Positions 1-7,635 are shown, counted from the first letter of the stretch. The stretch is DNA of 47,111 nt from Candidatus Pseudoscillospira faecavium (GCA_904420565.1 CAJFVV010000056.1:1-47111), one strand, 5' to 3'. Program-made: numbers and translations. Notes: generated by a model from the letters alone, not told the origin.

Positions 1-423
1 GCCGTTCTTTTCCACGGTGTAGTAGTAGGTGGTGTTTTCCTGCAGGCCGGTCACGGTCACATGGTTGTAGTGATAGGCGGCGCCGTCCGTCAGGCTGTCG
101 TCCACGTCGCCGCTGGCGCCGGTGTAGGCGGTCAGGTTGTTGCGGTCCGTGCCGAAGTGGACCACAGGGGTGGCGGCGGAACCGTTGTCGGGGCTGTACC
201 AGGCGAAGTTCAGCTCAGTTTCATCGGCGCCGGGCGTCAGGGAAACCTTGGTGTAATCTGCAGCAAGTGTATCCCAGTTTTCCACCCATGCATTCCAGGC
301 GGCGCTGCCGCCGGTCACGCTGCTGTCATTGTAATGAGAGGTGGCAGCCATAACAGCAGGGCAGGCGCTCAGCAGGATTGCGCCGCTCAAAAGGCCGGAA
401 AACACCCTTTTCCTTGTTTGCAT
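1..423 (-). CDS. Secreted purple-acid-phosphatase-like protein, N-terminal part (gene runs off the window)
   Basis: The visible 141 codons are the N-terminus; the rest lies before base 1. The protein opens with a signal peptide (MQTRKRVFSGLLSGAILL, then a small-residue stretch ending near VMAA). Residues about 55-141 look like the fibronectin-type-III-like N-terminal domain of purple acid phosphatases: a W-Y strand, VVHFGT, then HVTVTGLQENTTYYYTVE, matching the family pattern of a 'tGL.p.T.Y.Y.V' last strand. In that family a calcineurin-like metallophosphoesterase domain follows, which cannot be seen here, so phosphatase activity is inferred. The start is ATG at 423 with GAAGGA about 8 bases upstream. 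A good promoter lies at 478-506, so the gene is probably its own unit. An alternative is another FN3-containing secreted protein. Confidence 0.7.
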   Translation of the reverse strand, partial: MQTRKRVFSGLLSGAILLSACPAVMAATSHYNDSSVTGGSAAWNAWVENWDTLAADYTKVSLTPGADETELNFAWYSPDNGSAATPVVHFGTDRNNLTAYTGASGDVDDSLTDGAAYHYNHVTVTGLQENTTYYYTVEKNG

Positions 424-477
424 CTTTCATTCCTTCTTTTTCATAAAAATTGCCGTTTACACTGGTTCGGCAACGCG

Positions 478-506
478 AGTATAGCACCCGAAAAATGCCA
501 TTACAA
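478..506 (-). promoter_or_regulatory. Sigma-A-type promoter of the secreted phosphatase-like gene
   Basis: On the minus strand TTGTAA (506-501) is followed after 17 bases by TATACT (483-478). The -10 is preceded by TGC, giving an extended -10. The predicted transcript starts about 50 bases before the ATG at 423. Confidence 0.6.
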
Positions 507-599
507 TAGGCTTTCCAAAAGCTTTACAAGTATTTGCAAAGGTTTTACGTTTCCGTTTTTTTCCATAAAAAAATCTTCCATAAACTTTACGAAAACGAA

Positions 600-652
600 A
601 GAAAAAAGGGAGGCATGAACCGGGCAAAACGCGCGGTCCATGCCTCCTTTGA
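600..652 (-). terminator. Rho-independent terminator of the suf-glycosyltransferase unit
   Basis: An inverted repeat (arms AAAGGAGGCATG and CATGCCTCCCTTT, with a loop of about 20 bases) is followed on the minus strand by a T-rich tail. It lies just past the glycosyltransferase stop. Confidence 0.7.
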
Positions 653-685
653 GGAGAAAGGAACGATTGATATGAATTAAGAGTG

Positions 686-1705
686 TTAATTAAATTGTAC
701 GATTTTGTGTGCCAGCCAGTATCCTTTCAGGCCGATTCCGCGGCCAAAAGATCCAGGCAGGTTGACGCCGAAATTCAAAAAGTTCCGGCGCATCTTTCGG
801 GCGATTACGGGATCGGTTTTCATGCAGTGTGCCCACATGTCGCGCACCCGTTGTTCCGCTTCTTCCGTGCGGTTCAGGCGGGTGAATACGGTGGCAATGA
901 CCAGCATGAAGCAAGCCTCGTGATACATATAACGTCCCAGCTTGGGGTTTTCCCGAAGAATCACCTTGAGGTCATGCATATCGAAAATGCGCTGGGCAAT
1001 TTCGATTTGATGGGTGCATCGCTTCATCATGACCTTTTCGGAGACAGACTGCCCTTCACGGCCGATGAGATAACGGTAAAGATCTTCGTTCATGTAAATC
1101 AATTTCTTTGTCAGCGGCAGGGGCGCATAGACAAAGAGATTGTCCTCGTAAAAAATGTGCTTGGGGAGCACGATGCCGCTTTGGCGGATAATCTCTGTGC
1201 GGTAGATGGCCGAATGCAGCGTCAGGTACTGGTTGGAGTGAAAACGGCCGGTTTGATCCCACGTAACCACCTGGTTTTCCGGGAAGATGTTCCGATAGCG
1301 GATGGTGGAAAAGAGGCTGCGGTCCTCATGTTCATACACATAGTTGCACACCATCAGATCCACGCCGCCGTCTTTTTCCAGCTCTTCCAGGCGGTTGAGC
1401 ACATGCTGCAGCGCAACGGCATTGACCCAGTCGTCGCTGTCTACTACTTTGAAATAAGGGCAGGTGGCGTGCTTGAGCCCCTGGTTAATGCCCTCGCCAT
1501 GGCCGCCGTTTTCCTGATGCACCACTTTGATGGTATCAGGGTATTTTGCCGCATAGGCATCGGCAATGGCACCGGTTTGGTCAGAAGAGCCGTCATCAAT
1601 AATGATAATTTCAACACGATCGCCGCCAGTTAAAAGGGAATCGATGCAAATATGCATATAATCGGCGGAATTGTAACAGGGAACGGTAAAGGAAATCAGT
1701 TTCAT
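686..1705 (-). CDS. Family 2 glycosyltransferase (GT-A fold)
   Basis: A 339-residue protein with the GT2 hallmarks: N-terminal FTVPCYNSADYM, IIIIDDGSSDQTG near residue 35 (nucleotide-sugar binding), ENGGHGEGINQGL near 66, and the metal-binding VDSDDW near 88. GT2 enzymes transfer a sugar from a nucleotide donor to glycans or lipids at the inner face of the membrane; donor and acceptor cannot be told here. No membrane helices are evident. The ATG overlaps the stop of the SufB-like gene by four bases (ATGA), so translation is probably coupled to the Fe-S genes. That is an unexpected partner and may be only a positional hitchhike. A terminator follows. The family call is firm; the substrate is unknown. 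Confidence 0.85.
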   Translation of the reverse strand: MKLISFTVPCYNSADYMHICIDSLLTGGDRVEIIIIDDGSSDQTGAIADAYAAKYPDTIKVVHQENGGHGEGINQGLKHATCPYFKVVDSDDWVNAVALQHVLNRLEELEKDGGVDLMVCNYVYEHEDRSLFSTIRYRNIFPENQVVTWDQTGRFHSNQYLTLHSAIYRTEIIRQSGIVLPKHIFYEDNLFVYAPLPLTKKLIYMNEDLYRYLIGREGQSVSEKVMMKRCTHQIEIAQRIFDMHDLKVILRENPKLGRYMYHEACFMLVIATVFTRLNRTEEAEQRVRDMWAHCMKTDPVIARKMRRNFLNFGVNLPGSFGRGIGLKGYWLAHKIVQFN

Positions 1706-2652
1706 GCAAGGAATCCTTTCAGGATACGCTCTTCCGCTTCTTCTTCGGTCAGACCCAAGGTCATGAGCTTGAGCAGCTGATCGCCGGCAATTTTGCCGAT
1801 GGCAGCTTCGTGAATCAGTTGAGCATCCGTGTTATTTGCAGTCAATGCGGGAATGGATTCAACGTGGGCTTCATCCATGATAATAGAATCGCACTGCACG
1901 TGGCCAAAGCAGGCGCTGTTGCCCACCAAGTTGGGGTGGAATACCTGCTGGGAGGTGCCCTTTGCCACACTGCGGGAAGTGACCCGGCCCTTTGCATCCT
2001 CACCGTTGAGGACAATGTCCATGTCGGAATGAGCCAACTGGCGGCCATGAGTCAAAAGCCGCTCGGTGATGATCGCCTCTGAATGGGCCGCGCATTCAAA
2101 GCGGGTGTAGCGTTTGGTGGAATCAATGCCGGCAATTTGCGCGGTATCCATCTGCATGGTGGCCCCTTCGTCCAGATATACGATGGTTTGGGGGTTCATG
2201 ATGTTCTGGCCGTTGCCGTCGCCTTCGCCATAGTGCTTTTCGATATAATGCACGCGGGAATTCCTGCCGATGTGGAAAGTGTGAATACCATCGTGCTGAG
2301 CGGTGCCGCAGCCGTTGTTGTGAATGCCGCAGCCTGCCACAATGGTTACGTCGCAGTTTTCTCCAACATAAAAGTCGTTGTAAACCGCATCAGTCAGATT
2401 ACTTTGAGTCATGACCACGGGAATATGGCAGGTTTCGCCCTTGGTGCCGGGCAGAATGTGGATATCAATGCCCTGATGGCCATCGGTACGGCTGTCGATT
2501 TTGATGTGCTCCGTGCTTTCGCGGGCGGCGCAGCCGCCGTTTTTGCGGATATTGAAAGCGCCCACGGGCTTGCCGAGCATATCTGCAATTTTTTCCAGCA
2601 GCTCGGCGTCCACTTCGTCTAAGGTATTGAAATCTTTTGTCAGTTCGCTCAT
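1702..2652 (-). CDS. sufB: SufB/SufD-family Fe-S scaffold protein of a minimal SufBC-type system
   Basis: A 316-residue protein, much shorter than E. coli SufB (495), consisting of essentially the beta-helix core of the SufBD family. Typical segments are GTKGETCHIPVV, DFYVGENCDVTIVAGCGIHN, ending in LTEEEAEERILKGFL. Several cysteines could hold a cluster, including those at GCGIHNNGCG and the later NSACFGHVQC. It should pair with the adjacent SufC ATPase to build Fe-S clusters in the cytosol. SufS, SufU and SufD are not next to it, matching the two-gene SufBC-like minimal systems known from archaea and Clostridia. ATG at 2652 overlaps the sufC stop by four bases. An upstream in-frame GTG (2664) lacks space for a ribosome site. 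Confidence 0.85.
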   Translation of the reverse strand: MSELTKDFNTLDEVDAELLEKIADMLGKPVGAFNIRKNGGCAARESTEHIKIDSRTDGHQGIDIHILPGTKGETCHIPVVMTQSNLTDAVYNDFYVGENCDVTIVAGCGIHNNGCGTAQHDGIHTFHIGRNSRVHYIEKHYGEGDGNGQNIMNPQTIVYLDEGATMQMDTAQIAGIDSTKRYTRFECAAHSEAIITERLLTHGRQLAHSDMDIVLNGEDAKGRVTSRSVAKGTSQQVFHPNLVGNSACFGHVQCDSIIMDEAHVESIPALTANNTDAQLIHEAAIGKIAGDQLLKLMTLGLTEEEAEERILKGFLA

Positions 2653-3389
2653 TTGATCAAACACTCCTTTCCAAGGGTGCAGTTGCCCAGCGTATCGGCC
2701 AGGATCAGAGGGAGAATGGCATCTTTGGTGCCGCGGTGACGGATTGCGCCGTTGGCAATCACAATAATTTCATCTGCCAGGCCGATAATACGCTCCTGGT
2801 GCGAGATGATAATCATGGTGGCGGCATGCTTGGCATGGAGATCGCCGAAGGTTTCTGTCAGCCGGGCAAAGCTCCACAAATCGATACCGGCTTCCGGCTC
2901 ATCGAAAATCATCAGATTTCCCTTGCGGGCCAGAATGGTGGCGATTTCAATGCGCTTCACTTCGCCGCCGGACAGACTGGAATCCACCTCACGCTCCAGA
3001 TAATCGTTGGCGCACAGGCCAACCTGAGCCAGATAGTCGCAGCAGATATCCTTGGGCAGTTTTTCGTTGCCGGAGGCAATGCACAGCAGATCCCGCACTT
3101 TCAATCCCTTGAAGCGGGGGGGCTGCTGAAAGCCATAGCTGATGCCGAGCCGGGCTCGTTCTGTAATATCAAGGTCTGTGATGTCGGTGCCGTTGTAAAG
3201 AATCTGTCCGGAAGTAGGGCGCACGAGGCCCATAATCACTTTGGCCAGCGTGGTTTTTCCGCCGCCGTTGGGGCCTGTGAATACCACCAGCTTATCATCC
3301 GGAATGGTCAGACTGATGTTGTTGAGAATGGTGAGCTCCGTGCCGTCCTCTGCGGGGACATGGTAGCTGAGATTTTTAAGTTCCAGCAT
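2649..3389 (-). CDS. sufC: SufC Fe-S assembly ABC ATPase
   Basis: A 246-residue ABC ATPase of the SufC type. Walker A is GPNGGGKTTLAKV (about residue 39), the signature is SLSGGEVKRIEIA, Walker B is LMIFDEPEAGIDLW, and the switch is IIISHQERI. The DEPEAGID variant and the GGxVKR signature are characteristic of SufC rather than of transporter ATPases, and no permease is nearby. ATP binding by SufC dimers is thought to drive remodelling of the SufB partner encoded next. The start ATG at 3389 has AAAGGAGAG about 8 bases upstream. The frame stays open to 3551, but that N-terminal extension is low-complexity and probably leader sequence. Transcribed with sufB and the glycosyltransferase. Confidence 0.92.
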   Translation of the reverse strand: MLELKNLSYHVPAEDGTELTILNNISLTIPDDKLVVFTGPNGGGKTTLAKVIMGLVRPTSGQILYNGTDITDLDITERARLGISYGFQQPPRFKGLKVRDLLCIASGNEKLPKDICCDYLAQVGLCANDYLEREVDSSLSGGEVKRIEIATILARKGNLMIFDEPEAGIDLWSFARLTETFGDLHAKHAATMIIISHQERIIGLADEIIVIANGAIRHRGTKDAILPLILADTLGNCTLGKECLIK

Positions 3390-3490
3390 AGAACAATCTC
3401 TCCTTTGTAGTCTATGGGCTGAATATGGTGATAAAAAATCCTTGATTCCTCTAAATAAAGTATGATAACAGAATCGCGGAAAAAAAGCAA

Positions 3491-3538
3491 TTATTTCTTG
3501 TGTGCATAGGGTTTGCGGCCCGCTGGATGCATTGACAT
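3491..3538 (-). CDS. Possible 15-codon leader micro-ORF before sufC
   Basis: A near-perfect ribosome site TAGGAGGT (3557-3550) precedes ATG at 3538 by 12 bases. The frame reads MSMHPAGRKPYAHKK and stops at 3491, about 100 bases before the sufC start. The peptide is basic (two Lys at the end, Arg-Lys in the middle). The start codon sits at the top of a perfect 12-bp hairpin (3518-3547). The family is not recognised. It could be a translated leader peptide, a small protein, or a chance ribosome-site match. Confidence 0.25.
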   Translation of the reverse strand: MSMHPAGRKPYAHKK

Positions 3539-3547
3539 CCAGCGGGC
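3518..3547. repeat. Perfect 12-bp hairpin between sufC and the ferritin-like gene
   Basis: GCCCGCTGGATG (3518-3529) pairs exactly with CATCCAGCGGGC (3536-3547) around a six-base loop. Neither side has a T-tract, so it does not look like a simple terminator. It lies between two divergent genes; on the plus strand it overlaps a TTGACA hexamer (3533-3538), on the minus strand it overlaps the micro-ORF start. Confidence 0.6.
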
Positions 3548-3621
3548 GCACCTCCTACAGTCTGATTTACACAAAACCGTTTCCCTATGCATAGCATGGC
3601 ATAGAAAGGAAGTGTTATACT

Positions 3622-4296
3622 ATGGTAAATGCAACACATTCTGAAATTCAGCAGGCGGAAGCACAGGATTATGCCCGATATGACCGCATCTGGCAGCGGG
3701 TGGCGCCGGCAATGAATCCCTATCCGGCAGTGCGGGCGTCTGCCGCGGCGGTGCCGACTATGGCGGAGCAGGCCCACATAGCCCCGGCTGCGGTCCCTGC
3801 AGTGCAGGAGAGCGTGCCAAATGCTGCGGCCGCGAAAGCAGAGCTTTCTTTGCCGGGGGCACAGGCAGATCCATGCTGTATGGGAAGCGATGCGGCAGAG
3901 TTATCGGCGGTGCTGGAGGCGTTTGCGCAGGAGGAAACCGCGGATGCTTCGACCTATCGGCAGCTGGCCCGGTATGCACCGAGCCGGACAGCGGCCGCAG
4001 CGCTGCGGGAGCTGGGAAATGCAGCGCAGCAGCGCAGCCGTGAGCTGTGGGCAGCACTTTATCTCATTACGGGAGAACAAAAGATGAGCGGGGCTGCTGC
4101 GGTGATCCTTCCGCGTCTGCCTTATCGGGAGTTGCTGAGAGACCGCTATCATGCATCAGCCTGCAATGGATTGAATTACAACCGGACGGCGGAGGCTACG
4201 GTCGATCCGTGTCTCCAACGTCTGCTGCAGCGGTTTGCCGGCGAAAATTATGCCGCAGCAGACCGCCTGCTGCGGCTGATAGCGCAGGTGCAGTAA
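3622..4296 (+). CDS. Ferritin-like (rubrerythrin-type helical) protein with degenerate metal site
   Basis: A 224-residue protein. Residues 1-80 are Ala/Pro-rich and low in complexity after a conserved-looking start (YDRIWQRVAPAMNPYP). From about 83 (DPCCMGSDAAEL) a helical domain begins that resembles ferritin-like proteins of Clostridia, with EETADASTYRQLARYAP as the first metal-binding helix (E104/E105, Y112). In the second helix, where ferritin-like proteins carry an E-x-x-H pair, this protein reads AAQQRSREL, so the usual ligands appear lost. A role in iron or peroxide handling beside the divergent Fe-S genes is only a suggestion. ATG at 3622 follows AAAGGAAG with about 10 bases spacing. 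Confidence 0.55.
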   Translation: MVNATHSEIQQAEAQDYARYDRIWQRVAPAMNPYPAVRASAAAVPTMAEQAHIAPAAVPAVQESVPNAAAAKAELSLPGAQADPCCMGSDAAELSAVLEAFAQEETADASTYRQLARYAPSRTAAAALRELGNAAQQRSRELWAALYLITGEQKMSGAAAVILPRLPYRELLRDRYHASACNGLNYNRTAEATVDPCLQRLLQRFAGENYAAADRLLRLIAQVQ

Positions 4297-4363
4297 AATC
4301 TTGCAATCTATGGATAAAAGAGTATAATAAACAAAAATATACGAAAGAAGCGAGGTACATATA

Positions 4364-4960
4364 ATGACAGCCGGAATGACCAGAGAAGCGGCACTGGAAC
4401 TGCTGCAGGAATATAATCAGGAGCCTTTTCATATTGTACACGCGCTTACCGTCGAAGGCGTGATGCGCTGGTTTGCCGGAGAACTGGGCTATGGAAGCGA
4501 TGCGGACTTTTGGGCGATGGCAGGCCTGCTCCACGATATTGATTTTGAGCGCTGGCCGGATGAGCACTGCAAGAAAGCACCGGAACTGCTGTCAGCTGCC
4601 CATGCGGATGAAGCGCTGATCCATGCGGTTTGCAGCCATGGCTGGGGCTTGTGCAGCGATATTGCACCGGAGCACGAAATGGAAAAAGTGCTGTTTGCCT
4701 GTGATGAGCTGACTGGACTGATTGGTGCGGCAGTACGGATGCGCCCTTCCAAAAGTGTTCAGGATTTGGAAGTATCCAGCCTGAAGAAAAAATTTAAAGA
4801 TAAAAAGTTTGCGGCCGGATGTTCCCGCGATGTCATCCGTCAGGGAGCGGAGCTGCTGGGCTGGGAATTGGATGTTTTGATGGAAAAAACCATTCTGGCC
4901 ATGCGTTCCTGTGAGGATGCAGTCAATGCCGCGGCGGAGGAATTGTGCCGTGGCGAGTAA
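4364..4960 (+). CDS. HD-domain phosphohydrolase-like protein
   Basis: A 198-residue protein with an HD-superfamily metal site: H near residue 26 (EPFHIVHAL), the LLHDIDFE pair near 56-58, a later CSHGWG histidine, and DELTG as the distal acid. This matches the small HDIG/HD hydrolases of Clostridia, which act on phosphorylated or nucleotide substrates in the cytosol; the substrate here is unknown. The C-terminal helix-rich part (SVQDLEVSSLKKKFKDKKFA) is typical of this subgroup. The ATG follows GAAGCGAGG. The 3' end overlaps the next, membrane-protein gene by 11 bases, so the two are probably cotranslated. Confidence 0.8.
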   Translation: MTAGMTREAALELLQEYNQEPFHIVHALTVEGVMRWFAGELGYGSDADFWAMAGLLHDIDFERWPDEHCKKAPELLSAAHADEALIHAVCSHGWGLCSDIAPEHEMEKVLFACDELTGLIGAAVRMRPSKSVQDLEVSSLKKKFKDKKFAAGCSRDVIRQGAELLGWELDVLMEKTILAMRSCEDAVNAAAEELCRGE

Positions 4961-5297
4961 AAAGGTGCCTTTTTCTCAGAATAAGCATAAGACCGATGTG
5001 GTTGCCTATTTAACGCTGATTGGCTGGTTAATCGCCTATTTTAGGGGAGACCGCGCGGCATCCCGCTTTCATTTGAATCAGGCGCTGTCCATTCTTCTGG
5101 CGGATCTCGGCCTCAATGTGGTGTTCATCATGGCTACTTATACAAGCATTGCTGCTGCTGCCGTGCTGGTGCGCGGTGTGTGCGGCCTTTTGAGTTTTTG
5201 TGTGGTGGTTCTGTGGATTTTGGCATTGGTGCGCGCAGTGAAAGGTGATGAAACGCCAGTGCCGGTATTGGGAGATGTACAGCTGCTCAAGCGCTGA
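4950..5297 (+). CDS. Small membrane protein, DUF4870-like
   Basis: A 115-residue protein with three hydrophobic segments: DVVAYLTLIGWLIAYF, the LSILLADLGLNVVFIM stretch and a C-terminal LLSFCVVVLWILALVRAV. The FHLNQAL motif between helices 1 and 2 is the signature of the DUF4870/Tic20-like family of unknown function. The start is a GTG at 4950, inside the end of the HD-domain gene, supported by GGAGGA about 10 bases upstream. The ATG at 4911 would lengthen it by 13 atypical residues. A strong terminator follows, so it forms a two-gene unit with the HD gene. Confidence 0.75.
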   Translation: MASKKVPFSQNKHKTDVVAYLTLIGWLIAYFRGDRAASRFHLNQALSILLADLGLNVVFIMATYTSIAAAAVLVRGVCGLLSFCVVVLWILALVRAVKGDETPVPVLGDVQLLKR

Positions 5298-5316
5298 GCA
5301 GAAAAGTTCTGGTTTG

Positions 5317-5350
5317 TGCCGGAATGCATGTATGCATTCCGGCATTTTTT
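5317..5350 (+). terminator. Terminator after the HD/membrane-protein pair
   Basis: TGCCGGAATGCAT (5317-5329) and ATGCATTCCGGCA (5332-5344) form a perfect inverted repeat followed by six T residues. Confidence 0.85.
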
Positions 5351-5362
5351 CATGTACAGGGC

Positions 5363-5391
5363 TTGACAGCACTATAAAGTTGTACTATCAT
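5363..5391 (+). promoter_or_regulatory. Promoter of the marR-MFS operon
   Basis: TTGACA (5363-5368), 17-base spacer, TATCAT (5386-5391). A consensus -35 at ideal spacing, about 45 bases upstream of the marR start. Confidence 0.75.
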
Positions 5392-5414
5392 CCGATTAGT
5401 TGATGATACAACTT
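5377..5414. promoter_or_regulatory. Likely MarR operator (long palindrome over the promoter)
   Basis: Half-sites AAGTTGTA (5377-5384) and TACAACTT (5407-5414) are exact inverted copies; inside them ATCATC and GATGAT are also inverted. The left arm covers the spacer and the palindrome spans the -10 and transcription start, as expected for autorepression by the MarR protein encoded next. Confidence 0.65.
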
Positions 5415-5437
5415 CTTTGGGGGGGAGGGATACTTTT

Positions 5438-5893
5438 ATGGATGCAACTGAACGTAAAATCACAAAAATTGCCCGCGAGGTCAATAAGCTGACCGTGCGG
5501 TGCATGCGGGAAACCGGGATCGGAACAGGAGAGTTCGATTTGATCCACACAGTCCGCCATCAGCCGGGAATCTCGCAAAAGGACATTTGCCAGAAACTCA
5601 ACATGGATAAGGGAGCTGTGGCGCGCCGCGTAGCGCGTCTGGAGCAAAAGGGGTATCTGGTGCGCAGGCAAAATCCACAGGATGGCCGGAGTCAGTACCT
5701 TTATGCCACAGAAAAAGCGGAGGAACTGAGAAATTCAAAAGCGGCAATTGAAACGGTATTTTACGAATGGCTTTTGAAGGATTTGAGTTCCCAGGAGTGT
5801 GCGGCCTTTGTAGAGCTTTTGGATCGGCTGTATCTGCGCTCGAAAAAAGAAAGCCGCGCTGGCTTTCCCAATGTATTGCAGCAGCTGAAATGA
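5438..5893 (+). CDS. MarR-family transcriptional regulator
   Basis: A 151-residue winged-helix regulator. The DNA-binding region is QPGISQKDICQKLNMDKGAV (about residues 45-65), followed by the wing VRRQNPQDGRSQYLYATEKA; the N- and C-terminal helices would form the dimer. MarR proteins usually repress their own operon and release DNA on binding a small molecule or on oxidation. The palindrome over the promoter upstream and the MFS exporter 10 bases downstream fit a local drug- or metabolite-efflux switch. ATG at 5438 was chosen over 5417 because GGGGGGAGGG lies upstream at proper spacing and the family starts near here. The inducer is unknown. Confidence 0.9.
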   Translation: MDATERKITKIAREVNKLTVRCMRETGIGTGEFDLIHTVRHQPGISQKDICQKLNMDKGAVARRVARLEQKGYLVRRQNPQDGRSQYLYATEKAEELRNSKAAIETVFYEWLLKDLSSQECAAFVELLDRLYLRSKKESRAGFPNVLQQLK

Positions 5894-5903
5894 GGTGCAG
5901 ACG

Positions 5904-7142
5904 ATGAAAACGGTCAAGAGCGCAAATCAGTACAGAAAAAAGCAGGCTGTTATTGCGGCGGTGCTCCTGTTCGGTCTGGTCAGCTGTTTTGGAGATGTGA
6001 TTTATGAAGGGGCGCGCAGTGCAAATGGCCAGTATTTCAATCTCCTTGCGGTGGACGCCGCCACACTGGGTGTGCTTTATGGTGTGGGGGAATTTTTGGG
6101 GTATGCCGTGCGTCTGCTCTCAGGAAAGCTCTGCGATGCGACTGGCAAACACTGGCTGTTTATTTTTATCGGCTATGGCGCGCTGATCGCTGTGCCCCTG
6201 ATGGGCGTAACCCGCAGCATCCCGGTGCTGTTTGCCCTGTTTTTGATCGAGCGGATCGGCAAGGCGCTGCGCAATCCGCCGAAGGATACCATTTTGTCCC
6301 AGGTGGCGGAAAACCATGTGGGCACAGGTATGGTCTTTGGCCTGCAGGAAGCATTGGATCAGCTGGGAGCATTTTTGGGGCCGCTGGTGTTTACAGTGGT
6401 GTTTCTGCACCTGGGAACAGAGAACCTGGAAAGCTACCGTGCAGGTTATCGGGTGCTTTTTGTGGCATTTGCAGCATTGATGCTGGTTGTGTGGATTGCT
6501 TACCGCAAAATTTCAAAATATGACCTGGCTCATACGGAAGAGCCGGTTCACCGTGAAGCTGAAAAACTTACAAAGTTGTTTTGGCTTTACTGTCTGTTTA
6601 CCTTTTTTGCAGCGTTCGGATTGGTGGCCTACTCCATCATTGGATATCACTGGAAAGCGCAGGCGGTGATCCCCGATGCCGGTATTACAGCGCTGTATTC
6701 CGCCGCTATGATCGTGGATGCCGTCGTTGCGCTGCTGATTGGGCGGCTGTACGACCGGATCAAGGAACGTTCCGGCAACCGCAAAGCGGGGCTGTTTCTG
6801 CTGCCGGTGATTCCCGCGGTTTCTCTGGCCATTCCATTTTTGGTGCTGGGCAAGGCGCTGGTGCCGGCAATCTTTGGGCTGATTTTATACGGTGTGGTTC
6901 TGGGAGGTCATGAAACTATCATGCGCTCGGCTATAGCAGATTTGACCGCTTTTCGCAAGCGCGGCACGGCTTATGGTATTTTCAATGCCATCTACGGGTT
7001 GGGGCTGTTGGGCGGAAGCGCGGTGATGGGGCTGCTTTATGACCATGCGGCTATTGCGCAGATCTGTGCTGTCACTGTGCTGGCAGAAGCGGCGGCGCTG
7101 GTGGTATTTTGCAGGCTGAGCAGGGAAATCCACCGCATGTGA
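5904..7142 (+). CDS. MFS transporter, probable efflux
   Basis: A 412-residue major-facilitator protein with about 12 hydrophobic segments and a central cytoplasmic loop rich in charge (YRKISKYDLAHTEEPVHREAEKL, about residues 195-215). RIGKALRNPPKDTIL near 118 is the conserved loop typical of a bacterial MFS subgroup. The second half carries GRLYDRIKER, the matching loop. Coupling to the marR gene ten bases upstream points to export of a compound sensed by MarR; the substrate cannot be deduced. ATG at 5904 is preceded by TGAGGTG; a GTG at 5895 is possible. No terminator is obvious before the convergent lipoprotein gene. Confidence 0.85.
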   Translation: MKTVKSANQYRKKQAVIAAVLLFGLVSCFGDVIYEGARSANGQYFNLLAVDAATLGVLYGVGEFLGYAVRLLSGKLCDATGKHWLFIFIGYGALIAVPLMGVTRSIPVLFALFLIERIGKALRNPPKDTILSQVAENHVGTGMVFGLQEALDQLGAFLGPLVFTVVFLHLGTENLESYRAGYRVLFVAFAALMLVVWIAYRKISKYDLAHTEEPVHREAEKLTKLFWLYCLFTFFAAFGLVAYSIIGYHWKAQAVIPDAGITALYSAAMIVDAVVALLIGRLYDRIKERSGNRKAGLFLLPVIPAVSLAIPFLVLGKALVPAIFGLILYGVVLGGHETIMRSAIADLTAFRKRGTAYGIFNAIYGLGLLGGSAVMGLLYDHAAIAQICAVTVLAEAAALVVFCRLSREIHRM

Positions 7143-7173
7143 AGCCCATGGCTCAGGGAAAACGGCAGATCTA

Positions 7174-7602
7174 TCAGGGATTTTGCGCTGTCTCAAACAC
7201 GGTAACGCGGTAGGGTGTTTCCGGAACAGGATCGCTCTCAAAGCGGTATCTGCCGGCGCTCAGGTTTTCTGTGCTCAGAGTTAAAACAGCGCGTTCTCCG
7301 GCAGGGATGCTGTATGTTTCGCTATCGCCTAAAGAACGGGGAGCGGACCAGTGTAAAAAGCCGCGCTTATGGAGGGTCAAGGTCAACGGCTGATCGCTGT
7401 CGGTGTTGTCGAACACAAATTGCACATATCCCAGACGGTGCAGAGAAAAGGAAGCAGTACAGCCACTCTCCGGGTCAGATTGCAAAACAAGAGAATAGCC
7501 GCTGTCTGCGCTGGCAGCAGAAGGAAGCTCCGGGGCGCCGCAGGCGCAGAGCAATGCAAAACAGCTTGCTGCCAGCAAAAGAAGAGAGAGTGTGCGGCGC
7601 AT
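7174..7602 (-). CDS. Small lipoprotein of unknown function
   Basis: A 142-residue protein with a lipoprotein signal (MRRTLSLLLLAASCFALLCACG; lipobox cysteine at the end of ALLC or LLCAC). The mature part is beta-rich, with hydrophobic/aromatic alternation such as YVQFVFDNTDSDQPLTLTLH and RYRFESDPVPETPYRVTVF, resembling an immunoglobulin-like sandwich. It would be anchored on the outer side of the membrane. The start is ATG at 7602 with AAAGGAGG 9-10 bases upstream. Its promoter is covered by an inverted repeat (7641-7679). It is convergent with the MFS gene. No family is recognised. Confidence 0.7.
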   Translation of the reverse strand: MRRTLSLLLLAASCFALLCACGAPELPSAASADSGYSLVLQSDPESGCTASFSLHRLGYVQFVFDNTDSDQPLTLTLHKRGFLHWSAPRSLGDSETYSIPAGERAVLTLSTENLSAGRYRFESDPVPETPYRVTVFETAQNP

Positions 7603-7635
7603 CAAAGATCGGCCTCCTTTCGGATGGATAGTTTT

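Noticed and set aside
3390-3551. N-terminal extension of SufC from a GTG at 3551
   Set aside because: The ribosome site lies directly on the GTG with no spacing, the extra 54 residues are not SufC-like, and ATG 3389 has a good site.
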